A stretch of 64,000 nucleotides of DNA from Amycolatopsis oliviviridis (GTDB lineage: Bacteria; Actinomycetota; Actinomycetes; Mycobacteriales; Pseudonocardiaceae): positions 744,001-808,000 of the forward strand of contig NZ_BNAY01000003.1 of NCBI RefSeq assembly GCF_014654365.1. The letters are read 5' to 3'. The position numbers were made by a program, and so were the translations under genes. The notes below the pieces were generated by a model. That model ran no database searches, was not told where the DNA came from, and was given only the letters and a program-made list of their open reading frames with translations. Positions 47,396 to 58,797 of this stretch are shown one piece after another (position 1 is the first letter of the stretch; every line of letters starts with the position of its first letter).

Positions 47396-48211
47396 CTATC
47401 GTTCGGTTCCGCTGAGCAGGCCGAAGGCGCCCCGCCGGAGCACCACCACGACCGCGGTCAGCGCGAAGATCACACCCCACATCGGAAGCAGGTCGGGATC
47501 GAGCGCGGTGGCGCGCCCTTGCGAAGCCACCGCGGGCGCGAGGATCACCGCCATCCAGATCCCGGCCAGGACATACGCCGCCCGCGCCACCCCGATCAGC
47601 CCGCCGAGCGCGAGTGTCCCGGTGGTGAACGCCAGGCTCGGCAGGAGACCGAGCCCGAATCCGCCGCCCCCGAGCCAGCCACCGAGTGCCTGTATCGGCA
47701 GTACGACGGCCAGGACCGCCGTCGTGCGGCGCAACACCAGGTAGAACCCGCCCCTCGGCGCGGAAGTGACGAGTTCGTACGCGGGGTCGAGGCCCTTCGA
47801 CCACGACACCGCGACCCCGAGCACCGGCAGCACCGGTGAGAAGAGCTGGACGAACGAGTAGTTCTCGCTCCAGGTGAAGCTGGCCCAGTCCAGGAGGAAT
47901 CCCGTCGCCGGGATCAGGATGATCATCACGAGCCACGGCAGCATCACCGGCGTCACCCAGGTGTGCATCCGCCCGGCCCACCGGCTTCGTGACCGCCCAG
48001 GCCCGACTTCGGCCAGTTTCGGGCCCAGTCCCGCCCACACGTCGTCCACCAGTGCCGACACGGTCGGCTGACTGACCGCCGACAGCCTCCCCCGGCATTC
48101 CGCGCACGATTCGAGATGGGCTTCGACCGCCCAGACCTCGTCGCCCGCCAAGCCGTCGTCCCCGCGGACGTAACCGGCGAGAAGCTGTCCGGACACGTGT
48201 TCCTTGTTCAC
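47396..48211 (-). CDS. Zinc-finger anti-sigma factor fused to a polytopic membrane domain
   Basis: 271 residues. The N-terminal zf-HC2 anti-sigma motif HLESCAECRGRL (HxxxCxxC) follows VNKEHVSGQLLAGYVRGDD. From about 80 on there are some six membrane helices (VTPVMLPWLVMIILIPATGFLL; FVQLFSPVLPVLGVAVSWSKGL; TTAVLAVVLPIQALGGWLG; LLPSLAFTTGTLALGGLIG; AYVLAGIWMAVILAPAVAS; MWGVIFALTAVVVVL), many more than the single helix of a usual anti-sigma factor. The start overlaps the sigma gene as GTGA. The membrane part may act in the exporter that follows or read its state, releasing the sigma factor on envelope or drug stress. Confidence 0.85.
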   Translation of the reverse strand: MNKEHVSGQLLAGYVRGDDGLAGDEVWAVEAHLESCAECRGRLSAVSQPTVSALVDDVWAGLGPKLAEVGPGRSRSRWAGRMHTWVTPVMLPWLVMIILIPATGFLLDWASFTWSENYSFVQLFSPVLPVLGVAVSWSKGLDPAYELVTSAPRGGFYLVLRRTTAVLAVVLPIQALGGWLGGGGFGLGLLPSLAFTTGTLALGGLIGVARAAYVLAGIWMAVILAPAVASQGRATALDPDLLPMWGVIFALTAVVVVLRRGAFGLLSGTER

Positions 48212-48750
48212 GACAGCGCCTCCCGCATCGCGATCCGAGCCCGCCTGGCGCGGGTCTTGACGGTTCCTTCCGGCAGGCCGAGCAGGACCGCGGTCTCCCG
48301 GACGGTCAGCCCGTCGAGCACCATGGCCTGCAGAACCTGCCGTAGTTCGGGAGCGAGCCGGCGCAGCGCGTCGCCGACGTGGTCGCCGACCGCACCGGCC
48401 AGCGCCTCGTCCTCCGCGGCGGGCGAGACGGTCGTTTCCGCGACCGGCAGCGGCTGAGCGTGCCGTGCCCGGCGGCGGAAGGCGTCGACCAGCCGCCGCG
48501 CGGCGATCGTCCACAACCAGCCGACGGCGCTCCCGCCGACGGCCGAACCGGCGAACGCGCCGGCCGCGCGCCAGACCGCGAGGTAGGTCTCCTGCATCAC
48601 CTCGGCGACGATCTGCTCGTCGGCGCAGCGACGGCGCAGGCGTACGGCCAGCCACGGCGACGTGCGGCGGTAGAGCTCTTCGAACGCCGCGCGGTCGCCT
48701 TTGGCCGTGCGGCGGACGAGCTGCTCTTCGTCCGGTTCCGTTCCCTTCAC
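48208..48750 (-). CDS. ECF RNA polymerase sigma factor
   Basis: 180 residues from the GTG at 48750. Region 2 is AAFEELYRRTSPWLAVRLRRRCADEQIVAEVMQETYLAVWRAAGAF, with VGWLWTIAARRLVDAFRRRAR; region 4 is LRRLAPELRQVLQAMVLDGLTVRETAVLLGLPEGTVKTRARRARIAMREAL. A TTG at 48759 would add three residues, but it directly abuts the proposed -10, so it would not be transcribed. The gene leads a five-gene operon: sigma, anti-sigma/membrane protein, ATPase, permease, membrane protein, all coupled by overlap or short gaps. Confidence 0.9.
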   Translation of the reverse strand: MKGTEPDEEQLVRRTAKGDRAAFEELYRRTSPWLAVRLRRRCADEQIVAEVMQETYLAVWRAAGAFAGSAVGGSAVGWLWTIAARRLVDAFRRRARHAQPLPVAETTVSPAAEDEALAGAVGDHVGDALRRLAPELRQVLQAMVLDGLTVRETAVLLGLPEGTVKTRARRARIAMREALS

Positions 48751-48759
48751 ACCCGGCAA

Positions 48760-48785
48760 GACGTCGGGATGACGGAATCGGTTCT
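48760..48785 (-). promoter_or_regulatory. Candidate ECF-type autoregulated promoter of the sigma operon
   Basis: On the minus strand AGAACC (48785-48780) and CGTC (48763-48760) are separated by 16 bases, the -35 AAC / -10 CGTC pattern of many ECF sigma promoters. The GTG at 48750 is nine bases past the -10, giving a nearly leaderless message. Confidence 0.5.
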
Positions 48786-48804
48786 CACCCGATTGTGTTC
48801 CACA

Positions 48805-49221
48805 TCACAGCGGCTGCGCGGCCTCGGCCGCTTTCTCGTCGAAAGCGGATCGGGCGGCGAAGATCTGATCGACGTTTTCGACGGCCCATTCGGCGACGGC
48901 GTTCGTCAGCCTGCCGACGTCGACGCCGAGCGGCGTGAGCCCGTACTCGACCCGCGGCGGGACGGTGGGATAGACGTCCCGCCGGATCAGTCCGTCCCGT
49001 TCCAGGGTGCGGAGAGTCTGGGTGAGCATCTTCTGCGTGATGCCGTCGAGCAGACGGCGAAGTTCGCTGAACCGCATCGGCCGCTCGTACCGCCGGATCG
49101 CGCCGAGGACGTAAAGCGCCCATTTGTTCGCGAGCACTTCGATGACCGTCCTGGACGGGCAGTCACGGCCGTGCACGGCCACCCATTCCTCGAAGATCCG
49201 CCGCTCATCGAAGGTACCCAT
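48805..49221 (-). CDS. HxlR family transcriptional regulator
   Basis: 138 residues. The HxlR winged helix is clear: CPSRTVIEVLANKWALYVLGAIRRYERPMRFSELRRLLDGITQKMLTQTLRTLERDGLIRRDVYPTVPPRVEYGLTPLG. The single Cys before the HTH (GRDCPSR, residue 20) is where redox- or electrophile-sensing members of the family (YodB, HypR) carry their sensor thiol. The ATG at 49221 is chosen; the longer frame runs into the divergent gene. GGTACC palindromes surround the start. It probably represses the quinone-oxidoreductase-like gene opposite. Confidence 0.88.
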   Translation of the reverse strand: MGTFDERRIFEEWVAVHGRDCPSRTVIEVLANKWALYVLGAIRRYERPMRFSELRRLLDGITQKMLTQTLRTLERDGLIRRDVYPTVPPRVEYGLTPLGVDVGRLTNAVAEWAVENVDQIFAARSAFDEKAAEAAQPL

Positions 49222-49266
49222 GAGGTACCTAGATATCAGGAGAGTGCCTACTTCACAACGGGTACC
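49213..49266. promoter_or_regulatory. Triple GGTACC sites in the HxlR/oxidoreductase intergenic region
   Basis: GGTACC occurs at 49213-49218, 49224-49229 and 49261-49266. The first two flank the HxlR start codon; the third lies 21 bases before the divergent oxidoreductase ATG. Three copies of one six-base palindrome in 54 bases suggest binding sites for the HxlR dimer. Confidence 0.5.
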
Positions 49267-49287
49267 GGCCACCGACATGCTTTTTCC

Positions 49288-50202
49288 ATGCGGAAGATCC
49301 AGCAAGTCTCGTTCGGCGGGCCCGACGTTCTTCACCTCGCCGAATCGGAAAAGCCCGTTCCGGGCGAAGGCCAGGTCCTGGTGCGCGTCCACGCCGCCGG
49401 GGTGAATCCGGCCGATTGGAAGATCCGGAACGGGCTGGTCGTCGGCGACCTGCCGCTGACCGTGGGACTCGACTTCTCGGGTGTGGTCGACTCGCCCGGG
49501 ACTCGGTTCCGTCCCGGGGACGAGGTCTACGGCGTCACGTTCCCGCCGAACGGCTCATACGCCGAGTACATCGCGGTCAGCGAAGACGCGCTCGCGCTGA
49601 AACCGAAAAGTCTCGATCACGTAGAGGCGGCCGCGCTCCCGATCGCGGCACTGACCGCGTGGCAGCCGTTCACCAGGACGTTCCCGGTCGGACCGGGGCA
49701 CCGGGTGCTCGTCCACGCCGCGGCGGGCGGGGTCGGGCATCTCGCCGTCCAGATCGCGAAGGCCCGGGGCGCGTACGTCATCGGGACCGCCCGGGCGGCG
49801 AAGCACGCCTTTTTGCGCGACATCGGCGCGGACGAACTGATCGACTACACGACCGTCGATTTTTCAAAATCGCAGGTCATCGATGTCGTGCTGGACCCGA
49901 TCTCGGGCGACTACGGCCCTCGCTCCCTGGACACGCTGAAACCGGGCGGTTCGCTGATCGACATCGTCGGGCACGGTCCGGACCGCACGGAGGTCCGGCG
50001 GAAGGCCGAAGAACTCAGTCTCCGATTCGCCGAGTTCTACGTCACCCCGTCCGGATCGGACCTGGCCGAAATCGCCGCTTTGGCCGACGCCGGTTCGCTG
50101 CGGGTCTCGATCGCCGACGTCCTCCCGCTCGAACAGGCGGCGAAGGCGCACGAACTGAGCGAGTCCGGACGCGTCCAGGGCAAGCTCGTGCTGAGGATCT
50201 AG
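49288..50202 (+). CDS. NADP-dependent quinone oxidoreductase-like MDR family enzyme
   Basis: 304 residues, zinc-free MDR type. The N-terminal GroES-like fold reads MRKIQQVSFGGPDVLHLAESEKPVPGEGQVLVRVHAAGVNPADWKIRNG, with no catalytic Cys/His zinc set; the Rossmann motif is VLVHAAAGGVGHLAVQIAKARGAYVIGTA. Such enzymes reduce quinones, enones or aldehydes with NADPH. With the divergent thiol-bearing HxlR regulator, a role in electrophile or quinone defence is likely. No ribosome site precedes the ATG, suggesting a short or absent leader. It overlaps the convergent mazG stop by four bases. Confidence 0.9.
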   Translation: MRKIQQVSFGGPDVLHLAESEKPVPGEGQVLVRVHAAGVNPADWKIRNGLVVGDLPLTVGLDFSGVVDSPGTRFRPGDEVYGVTFPPNGSYAEYIAVSEDALALKPKSLDHVEAAALPIAALTAWQPFTRTFPVGPGHRVLVHAAAGGVGHLAVQIAKARGAYVIGTARAAKHAFLRDIGADELIDYTTVDFSKSQVIDVVLDPISGDYGPRSLDTLKPGGSLIDIVGHGPDRTEVRRKAEELSLRFAEFYVTPSGSDLAEIAALADAGSLRVSIADVLPLEQAAKAHELSESGRVQGKLVLRI

Positions 50203-51119
50203 TTCGGCCAGAACTTGCGCCAGCCGTCGGCTTCCAGCGTCGTCGGTTCCAGACCGGCGTCGCGGGCGGCCTGTTCGGCGGCGCGGATGTCCTGCGCGAA
50301 CCGCTTCGCCACGGCACGGAGCTCGCCCTCGGGATCGATGCCCGCCCGGCGAGCGGTCGCGGCCACCCGGAACAGCTGGGCCGCCGCTTCGGAACCTTCG
50401 GGGAACAGGTCGAGCGGAATACCGGCGCGGCCGCTGCGCTGGCCGAGCTTCCCGGCCAGCGCCACGGCGGGCTGGCCGAGCGCGACGCCGTCAACAATGG
50501 ACTGGCGGCTCTTCTCCGCCTGCTTCAGTTCTTCCCATTTCAGGTTCTGGTCGCCGACGGTCTCGACCCGCGGGGCGTCGGCGAACACGTGCGGGTGCCG
50601 TCCAACGAGTTTCGCGACCAGTTCGGACGCGACCTCGTCGATCCCGAACGGGTCGTCGGCGTCCTCGACGGCGACGCGAGCGTGGAACAGCACTTGGAGG
50701 AGGACGTCGCCGAGTTCTTCGCGCAAGGCGGCTCTGTCACCCTCCTCGATCGCGTCGAGCAGCTCGTAGGTCTCCTCGACCAGGTACTGGCGCAGCGACT
50801 CGTGCGTCTGGACGGCGTCCCACGGGCATCCGCCCGGAGAGCGCAGGCGGTCCATCACCTCGGCGGCCTCGACCAGCGGCGGAACGGGCGCTTCGATCAC
50901 CCGCGCGCCTGCCCTGATCAACGCCGCGGCTCGCGGTTCCCGTCGCGACCCGGCGATGAGCACGACCTCGCGCACCTGTGCGTCTCCGAGCGCGGGCACT
51001 CCGAAAACGTCAGGATCGACATCGGAGGCCGCGTACACGGCGTGGCTGCTTCGCAGAATCGAGAGTGCCTCGGCGGGCAGTGTCGCCCCGCGGGCGATCA
51101 CGACGACAGCAGCGGTCAC
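50199..51119 (-). CDS. mazG: Nucleoside triphosphate pyrophosphohydrolase MazG
   Basis: 306 residues. An N-terminal domain of ~85 residues (VTAAVVVIARGATLPAEALSILRSSHAVYAASDVDPDVFG) precedes the MazG fold: MDRLRSPGGCPWDAVQTHESLRQYLVEETYELLDAIEEGDRAALREELGDVLLQVLFHARVAVE carries the EExxE..ExxD metal set. It hydrolyses (d)NTPs to NMP and PPi and limits damaged nucleotides. The N-terminal extension matches mycobacterial MazG. The GTG start overlaps the surA-like stop as GTGA. Gene order mfd-surA-mazG follows. Confidence 0.93.
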   Translation of the reverse strand: MTAAVVVIARGATLPAEALSILRSSHAVYAASDVDPDVFGVPALGDAQVREVVLIAGSRREPRAAALIRAGARVIEAPVPPLVEAAEVMDRLRSPGGCPWDAVQTHESLRQYLVEETYELLDAIEEGDRAALREELGDVLLQVLFHARVAVEDADDPFGIDEVASELVAKLVGRHPHVFADAPRVETVGDQNLKWEELKQAEKSRQSIVDGVALGQPAVALAGKLGQRSGRAGIPLDLFPEGSEAAAQLFRVAATARRAGIDPEGELRAVAKRFAQDIRAAEQAARDAGLEPTTLEADGWRKFWPN

Positions 51120-52120
51120 GGGTTTTGCGGAGCGGCACCGTGCACAGGCAGCACGATGCCCTTCTTCGAAGCTTCGTTGGGCGCGAGGTCCATGCCCACA
51201 ACATCCCACACGCCGTAGCGCGGATTGACCTTGAGGTCGACCTGGTCGAGGTACGGCTGGAGGAGCCGGATACCGACTCCGGCCAGTTGCTGGGCGCTGG
51301 GCTGGGCGGCCTGATCCGACGCGACGGGTTTGTCGGCGGTCCGTTCACGCACCACGACGACGACCCACAGCGGCTGCTGCGGCGTCGGCTGGAACGCGGC
51401 GACGGTGTTGGGCTCCAGGCCGAAGAGGACCGTGGCCGCGGTCGCGGGCGACTGCATCGCCGGCAGCTTCTGGCCGGTGCCCGCCTGCGTGTCGGAGGTC
51501 TGCTGGTCCTGCGCGATCAGTTCGGCGGCCGCGTTCGGCGAAGCGGCGAACTTGCGGGCCTTCTCGATCGCCTGCTCACGCAGCTTGTCCGCGTCCGAGC
51601 CGGTGGCGTCGGTCGAGGAGACCGAGCTGAAATCGAAGGTGACGGTGAGCTTGTCGAGGTACTTCATCGCGAGCTGGGTCTGCAGCGCCGCGTCGACCAG
51701 GGATTCGCGGTGGTCCCGCACGCGCGCCACGAGCTGCTGGACGCTGAGCGCGGGATCGTTCTGCGGGTTGGCCTCCATCGGCTTCGCCAGCGGATCGTTC
51801 TGCAGCGCGTCCACGACGAGCGCCTCGTCGACGCGGACGCCTTCCCGCTGAGCGGCGCGCTCGGTGAGGTCGTGGAGGATTTCCTGGCGCACGATCTCGC
51901 GGCCGACGAGGTCGAGTTTGTGCTCCTTGGCGAGCTGCTGCCCGTACGGATGCTCGCGGACGGCCTTGTCGATCAGCTGCTGCACGCGATCCACCGAAAC
52001 GGTCTTGCCGCCGACGATCACCGCCGCGCCGACCTGCCCGGGTCCGGCGTTGCAGCCGGCGAGAAGCAGAGAACCGGCAAGAACCCCGACCAGCGCGCGA
52101 CGGCGCCCCATGATCCGCAT
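51116..52120 (-). CDS. SurA N-terminal domain lipoprotein (chaperone/PPIase-like)
   Basis: 334 residues from the ATG at 52120 (ATG at 52111 and GTG at 52123 also possible). The lipobox LLLAGC anchors it outside the membrane. The SurA_N-like helical region GAAVIVGGKTVSVDRVQQLIDKAVREH...LVGREIVRQEILHDLTERAAQREGVRVDEALVVDAL resembles SurA/PrsA chaperones. The later part (KYLDKLTVTFDFSSVSS..LPAMQSPATAATVLFGLEPNTVAAF) looks like a degenerate parvulin region. It is coupled to mazG and lies 68 bases after mfd. It likely assists folding of exported proteins. Confidence 0.85.
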   Translation of the reverse strand: MRIMGRRRALVGVLAGSLLLAGCNAGPGQVGAAVIVGGKTVSVDRVQQLIDKAVREHPYGQQLAKEHKLDLVGREIVRQEILHDLTERAAQREGVRVDEALVVDALQNDPLAKPMEANPQNDPALSVQQLVARVRDHRESLVDAALQTQLAMKYLDKLTVTFDFSSVSSTDATGSDADKLREQAIEKARKFAASPNAAAELIAQDQQTSDTQAGTGQKLPAMQSPATAATVLFGLEPNTVAAFQPTPQQPLWVVVVVRERTADKPVASDQAAQPSAQQLAGVGIRLLQPYLDQVDLKVNPRYGVWDVVGMDLAPNEASKKGIVLPVHGAAPQNP

Positions 52121-52188
52121 CACAGCGCCTACCCTCTCATACCGGCCCCTGCGAGAGAACCAGGTCGTAAGTAGCGATTCGGGTTCGC

Positions 52189-55758
<3,570 letters not shown>

Positions 55759-55799
55759 CGTCCCAGCCTACGTGGGGGCACCGACAGTCCGCCGCGCGA

Positions 55800-56714
55800 T
55801 TACCTGGGCAGGGCGTCGACCACCTTCGGGAGCTGCTCGTCGAACTCGGCCGGTTCCTGCGTCGCGACGCGGATCAGCACGTGTTCGGCGCCCGCTTCCC
55901 CGTATTCGCGAAGCCTTTCGGCGACCTCGTCCCGGCTGCCCGCGATCTGCACCTGGATCTTCTCGACGAAGTCCAGCGGGACGCCGTAATTCCGCTGTGC
56001 GTAGTCCTCCAGCCGCTCCCGTGCCCGGATCGGGTCGTCCTCGATGAGCACCGTCGCGAACAGCGCGGGTGTCACGGTGCGTACGGCGGTTTCGCGGATC
56101 TTCGCGAGGCCGTCGGCGTAGTCGGCGACGTCGGGCGGATACGGCAGCCAGCCGTCGTATGACCGTCCCGCTCGCTTCAGCGCGCCGGGCGTGAACGCGG
56201 CCAGCCACACCGGCGGACCGCCGGGACGGTACGGCTCCGGGTACTCCGGAAGGGTGTCGTAATGCAGCACTTCGCCGTGGAACGGGCCGCTCTTCCCGCT
56301 CCAGACGTGCCGCCACAGCGCGACGATGTCGTCGAGCCGGGCCCGCCGGCGCTCCCACGGGACGCGGGTGAAGGCGAACTCGGGTTCGCTGCGGCCCGCG
56401 AACCCCGCGCCGACGCCGAGCGTGATCCTGCCCTGGCTGAGCAGGTCGAGCGAAAGGATCGCGTTCGCGGAAAGGAGCGGATCCCGCAGGGCCGGGAGCA
56501 ACGCGGCGGTACCGAGCGTGACCCGTTCGGTTCTGGCGGCGAACGCGCCGAGCAACGTCAACGGATCGATGGGCGCCTTCGCGAGGGTGTCGCCGACCCA
56601 CACCGAATCGAGGCCGAGGCGTTCGGCTTCGACCGCGAGGGCGACCATTCCCGGCGCGGTGCGCCCGGCGTCGAGGATGGACCGATAAGTGGGAACGACC
56701 AGACCGAATTTCAT
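55800..56714 (-). CDS. LLM-class F420-dependent oxidoreductase
   Basis: 304 residues, luciferase-like TIM barrel: MKFGLVVPTYRSILDAGRTAPGMVALAVEAERLGLDSVWVGDTL, RVTLGTAALLPALRDPLLSANAILSLDLLSQGRITLGVGAGF, and the C-terminal AERLREYGEAGAEHVLIRV. Actinobacterial members mostly use F420, some FMN; the cofactor cannot be told for certain. The ATG at 56714 matches the fold start. It diverges from an XRE-MmyB regulator, with a dyad in the shared promoter, so it is probably that regulator's target. Confidence 0.9.
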   Translation of the reverse strand: MKFGLVVPTYRSILDAGRTAPGMVALAVEAERLGLDSVWVGDTLAKAPIDPLTLLGAFAARTERVTLGTAALLPALRDPLLSANAILSLDLLSQGRITLGVGAGFAGRSEPEFAFTRVPWERRRARLDDIVALWRHVWSGKSGPFHGEVLHYDTLPEYPEPYRPGGPPVWLAAFTPGALKRAGRSYDGWLPYPPDVADYADGLAKIRETAVRTVTPALFATVLIEDDPIRARERLEDYAQRNYGVPLDFVEKIQVQIAGSRDEVAERLREYGEAGAEHVLIRVATQEPAEFDEQLPKVVDALPR

Positions 56715-56748
56715 GCCGGAAGCATCTCCGCGGCGGGGAATGCCCTCA

Positions 56749-56764
56749 ATTCCCTCCAGGGAAT
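56749..56764. promoter_or_regulatory. Candidate operator between LLM and XRE-MmyB genes
   Basis: ATTCCCT (56749-56755) and AGGGAAT (56758-56764) form a perfect 7-bp inverted repeat with a two-base spacer, in the 77-base divergent promoter region. A further GGGAAT half-site lies at about 56736-56741. Confidence 0.55.
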
Positions 56765-56791
56765 AGCGGCGGCGAACGCGGCTCGGCCAAG

Positions 56792-57565
56792 ATGACGACC
56801 ATGGTTTCCGGATTCGGCCCCGCACTGAAGGGCTGGCGTGAACGGCGGCGGTTGTCCCAGCTGGAACTGGCGATCCGGGCCGGAACCACCCAGCGTCACG
56901 TGAGTTTCCTCGAAGGCGGCCGGTCGATCCCCGGCCGCGGTCTCGTGCTGCGGGTCGCCGAATCGCTCGAACTCCCGCTCCGGGAACGCAACGGTCTGCT
57001 GCTCGCGGCCGGGTTCGCGCCCGGTTTCCCCGAAACGGAACTGGACGACCCCAAGCTGAAACCGGTCCTCGACGGTATGCGACGGCTGCTCGACGGGCAC
57101 CGGCCGTACCCGGCCATCGTGGTCGATCGCTACGGCGTGCTCGTCGCCCGCAACGACGCGCTCGGCCTGCTCTTCGAGGACGTGGCACCGGAGTTGCTGG
57201 AGGAGCCGGTCAACACGCTGCGGCTCGCCCTGCATCCGGAGGGGATGGCGCCGCAGGTGCGAAACCTCGCGGATTGGGCCCGGCACGTCCTGGAACGGCT
57301 GACGCAGGAGATCGCGCACGCCCCGGACGAACGGCTCACCGCGCTGCTGGCCGAACTCGAAGGTTACGTCCCGGCGCCCGGACCGCCCGGCCCGGACCAT
57401 CTCGGGTTCGCCGTGCCGATGCGCCTGTCCACTTCGGCGGGTGAGCTGCGGCTGATCACGGCCATCACGACGTTCGCGACCGCCGCCGACGTCACGGTGT
57501 CGGAGCTGAAACTCGAGACTTTCCTGCCCGCCGACGCCGAAACCGCCGCGATCCTCACCGGATGA
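56792..57565 (+). CDS. XRE-family regulator with MmyB-like ligand domain
   Basis: 257 residues. The HTH reads LKGWRERRRLSQLELAIRAGTTQRHVSFLEGGRSIPGRGLVLRVAESLELPLRERNGLLLAAGFAP (about 12-77). A PAS-like MmyB domain follows: LDGHRPYPAIVVDRYGVLVARNDALGLLF...NTLRLALHPEGMAPQVRNLADWARHVLERL, ending LRLITAITTFATAADVTVSELKLETFLPAD. MmyB-type domains bind fatty-acid-like ligands, and these regulators usually sit beside an oxidoreductase they control. It is divergent from the LLM gene, and its stop overlaps an ATG as ATGA just upstream of the sugar dehydrogenase gene. Confidence 0.9.
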   Translation: MTTMVSGFGPALKGWRERRRLSQLELAIRAGTTQRHVSFLEGGRSIPGRGLVLRVAESLELPLRERNGLLLAAGFAPGFPETELDDPKLKPVLDGMRRLLDGHRPYPAIVVDRYGVLVARNDALGLLFEDVAPELLEEPVNTLRLALHPEGMAPQVRNLADWARHVLERLTQEIAHAPDERLTALLAELEGYVPAPGPPGPDHLGFAVPMRLSTSAGELRLITAITTFATAADVTVSELKLETFLPADAETAAILTG

Positions 57566-57612
57566 CCGGTTCGTTCCTCGCGGGCGATTGGCGAGGCTGG
57601 CATGCTGATGCC

Positions 57613-58797
57613 ATGCGCACTACCGCCGTCGTCGCGTTCTCTTCACTGTTCTTGCTGGTCACAGCCTGTTCCGGGGCGTCGAGCGAACCGGTGCAGAGCG
57701 CGCCGCCGGTCACCTCCAAGCCCGCCGTGTCGAAGCTGAAGGTCGAGCAGGTCACGGCCGGGCTCGAACACGGCTGGGACGTCGGCTTCCTGCCGGACGG
57801 CAAGATCCTCGTCACCCAGCGGCCCGGGAAGCTGGCCTTGGTCGACGGCGGCACGAAACGCGACGTCACCGCCGACTTCTCCGACGTCCTCGTGCGCGGC
57901 GAGGGCGGCCTGATGGGGATGGTGATCAGCAAGGACTTCGCGACGTCGCGCGAGTTCATCACCTGCCAGACCCACAAGGAAGGCGACAACGCCGTCGACA
58001 TCCGGCTGGTCACCTGGCGGCTCTCGGAAGACAACGCGAGCGCCACGAAGGTCAAGGACCTGCTGACCGGGCTGCCGGTGAACTCCAGCGGCAGGCACTC
58101 CGGTTGCCGTCCCACGTTCGGCGCGGACGGCGCATTGCTCGTCGGCACCGGCGACACCGCCCGCCCGCAGCACCCGCAGGACCGCACGAGTCTCGGCGGC
58201 AAGGTGCTCCGCATCGACGCGAAGACCGGGAACCCGTTGCCGGACAACCCGTTCATCACGTCGGCGAATCCGAACGAACAGCGTCTGTTCACTTACGGGC
58301 ATCGCAACGTCCAGGGCGTCACGGTCCGGCCGGGTACCGGGCAGGTGTTCACCGCCGAACACGGGCCGACCATCGACGACGAGGTCAACCTGGAGCGCGC
58401 GGGCGCGAACTACGGCTGGGACCCGTCCAAGGGCGGCACCGAGACCAGTTACGACGAAAGCGTCCCCATGACCGACAAGCAACGGTTCCCGGACGCCGTC
58501 GGTCCTTTGTGGACGACCGGCGAGATCACCGAGGCGATCTGCGGCGCGGAGTTCCTCACCGGATCGCAGTGGGGCACGCTCGAAGGCTCGCTCGCCGTCA
58601 CCGCGCTGAAGGGGCAGAAGCTCCTGCTGTTCCGCCTCGACGAAACCGGCAAGGTCACTGAAGTGACGCTGCCGCCCGAGTTCGACGACAAGTTCGGCAG
58701 GTTGCGCGCCGTCCGAAGCGGACCGGACGGCGCCCTCTACATCACGACTTCGGAAGGCAAGGACGACAAACTGCTGCGCGTCACCCCGGGGGCTTAG
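57613..58797 (+). CDS. PQQ-dependent sugar dehydrogenase-like lipoprotein
   Basis: 394 residues. The signal peptide MRTTAVVAFSSLFLLVTAC gives a lipoprotein with C19. A six-bladed beta-propeller of the soluble glucose dehydrogenase/HHIP type follows: LEHGWDVGFLPDGKILVTQRPGKLALV, LRRxDxxTG-like VLRIDAKTGNPLPDNPF, YGHRNVQGVTVRPGTGQVFTAEHGP, and YGWDPSKGG. It oxidises aldoses outside the cell if PQQ is available; no pqq genes are in the window. An ATG at 57562 overlapping the XRE stop could add 17 residues, but the lipoprotein signal starts at 57613. Confidence 0.88.
   Translation: MRTTAVVAFSSLFLLVTACSGASSEPVQSAPPVTSKPAVSKLKVEQVTAGLEHGWDVGFLPDGKILVTQRPGKLALVDGGTKRDVTADFSDVLVRGEGGLMGMVISKDFATSREFITCQTHKEGDNAVDIRLVTWRLSEDNASATKVKDLLTGLPVNSSGRHSGCRPTFGADGALLVGTGDTARPQHPQDRTSLGGKVLRIDAKTGNPLPDNPFITSANPNEQRLFTYGHRNVQGVTVRPGTGQVFTAEHGPTIDDEVNLERAGANYGWDPSKGGTETSYDESVPMTDKQRFPDAVGPLWTTGEITEAICGAEFLTGSQWGTLEGSLAVTALKGQKLLLFRLDETGKVTEVTLPPEFDDKFGRLRAVRSGPDGALYITTSEGKDDKLLRVTPGA

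Noticed and set aside
57562..57612. Start of the sugar dehydrogenase at the ATGA overlap with the XRE gene.
   Set aside because: It would place 17 polar residues before an otherwise perfect lipoprotein signal peptide that begins at 57613.
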